Origin: Tupaia tana | Lineage: Eukaryota; Chordata; Mammalia; Scandentia; Tupaiidae | DNA length: 64,000 bases | Direction: 5' to 3' | Assembly (NCBI GenBank): GCA_026018925.1 | Contig: JAKSZU010000516.1 | Coordinates: forward strand, 1-64,000 | Shown: positions 63,201-64,000 of the stretch, in pieces | Position numbering within the stretch: position 1 is the stretch's first letter | Layout: the number at the start of each line of letters is the position of its first letter | Program-made: the position numbers and the translations under genes | The notes under the pieces: model-generated | The model's database searches: none | The model's input: only the letters and a program-made list of their open reading frames with translations | What the model was told of the DNA's origin: nothing

Positions 63201-64000
63201 CCCCCCTGCATTCCCCTGTTAACACCTAGCCCTCCTTCTCCCCCCAGATTTCCTGGACTGCCAGCAGGCAATAGCGTGTCCTGCAAGTCTCTAGCCAGCA
63301 AGGGATGCTGAGGGAGGGTCACCTCTGACCCCCACCACACTTACAGACCACCAGGCCCCAGACTCCACCTTCTAGGTAGGTAGCCAGGATCTCCTTGAGG
63401 CGGGTTTTTTTTTTTTTCTTTTCTTTTCTCTTGATCCTCCTGCATTCCCCTGTTAACACCTAGCCCTAGTTCTCCCCCCAGACTTTCCTGGACGGCCAGC
63501 AGGCAATAGCGTGTCCTGCAAGCCTCTGGCCAGCAAGGGATACTGAGGGAGGGTCACCTCTGACCCCCACCCCACTTCCAGACCCCCAGGCCCCAGACTC
63601 CACCTTCTAGGTAGGTAGCCAGGATCTCCTTGTGGCGGTTTTTTTTTTTTTCCCTTTTTCTTTTCTTTTTTCTTGACCCCCCTGCATTCCCCTGTTAACA
63701 CCTAGCCCTCCTTCTCCCCCCAGATTTTCCTGGACTGCCAGCAGCCAATAGGGTGTCCTGCAAGCCTCTGGCCAGCAAGGGATACTGAGGGAGGGTCACC
63801 TCTGACCCCCACCCCACTTCCAGACCCCCAGGCCCCAGACTCCACCTTCTAGGTAGGTAGCCAGGATCTCCTTGAGGCGGTTTTTTTTTTTTTTTTTTTT
63901 TTTCCTTTTCTTTTCTCTTGATCCCCCTGCATTTCCCTGTTAACACCTAGCCCTCCTTCTCCCCCCTGACTTTCCTGGACTGCCAGCAGGCAATAGCGTG

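Larger units (their letters stand above)
56946..64000 (+). repeat. Array B: tandem 129-bp blocks with ~105-125-bp spacers
   Basis: About 33 copies of a 129-bp block (ACTTTCCTGGACTGCCAGC to CTCCACCTTCTAG) are arranged head to tail and run off the right end. Most are followed by a spacer opening GTAGGTAGCCAGG, with a long T-rich tract, GACCCCCCTGCATTCCCCTG, TTAACACC and CTCCTTCTCCCCCCAG. Block lengths are exactly 129 where I counted. Spacer length varies mainly in the T tract. Copies diverge more than in array A. The spliced plus-strand message has a stop in every frame of each block, including the terminal TAG, so it is not coding. I do not recognise the family. Confidence 0.95.

Overview
The window looks like placental-mammal genomic DNA. 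It holds a nearly complete LINE-1 retrotransposon with mammalian-type ORF1 and ORF2 and a tRNA-derived SINE flanked by target-site duplications. The SINE is not Alu or B1, and I could not name the species. No ordinary host protein-coding gene could be supported. About 90% of the window is two tandem repeat families, and most long open frames in it are by-products of repeat periods divisible by three.

Layout. (1) Positions 1-50907: array A, about 234 head-to-tail copies of a ~216-bp unit. Shared diagnostic variants show nested higher-order repeats of about 11, 12 and 24 monomers. (2) 35643-35934: a minus-strand tRNA-derived SINE inserted in array A, with a perfect 15-bp target-site duplication. 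(3) 50908 to about 56355: a plus-strand L1. ORF1 has one in-frame stop. ORF2 keeps all its catalytic residues but ends about 60 residues early. A TA microsatellite and an A-rich tail follow. (4) About 56356-56945: AT-rich single-copy-looking DNA with one weak minus-strand exon candidate. (5) 56946-64000, running off the end: array B, about 33 copies of a 129-bp block, mostly separated by ~105-125-bp spacers.

Main observation. Each monomer of both arrays, read on the plus strand, looks like one exon plus one short intron. In A, a 127-bp block is followed by an 89-bp spacer that starts GTACAT and ends in CAG. In B, a 129-bp block is followed by a spacer that starts GTAGGT, carries a T-rich tract and a TTAAC branch-point-like motif, and ends in a pyrimidine tract plus CAG. 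At six junctions in B, in three groups of exactly three blocks, the spacer is absent and the blocks are joined exactly where a GT-AG intron would have been removed. The two families also share the order of parts and several short sequence stretches, so they probably have a common origin. All three frames of the spliced product are closed in B, and one frame in three meets a stop in most A copies. Any spliced RNA would therefore be largely non-coding. Transcription and splicing are inferred from sequence alone.
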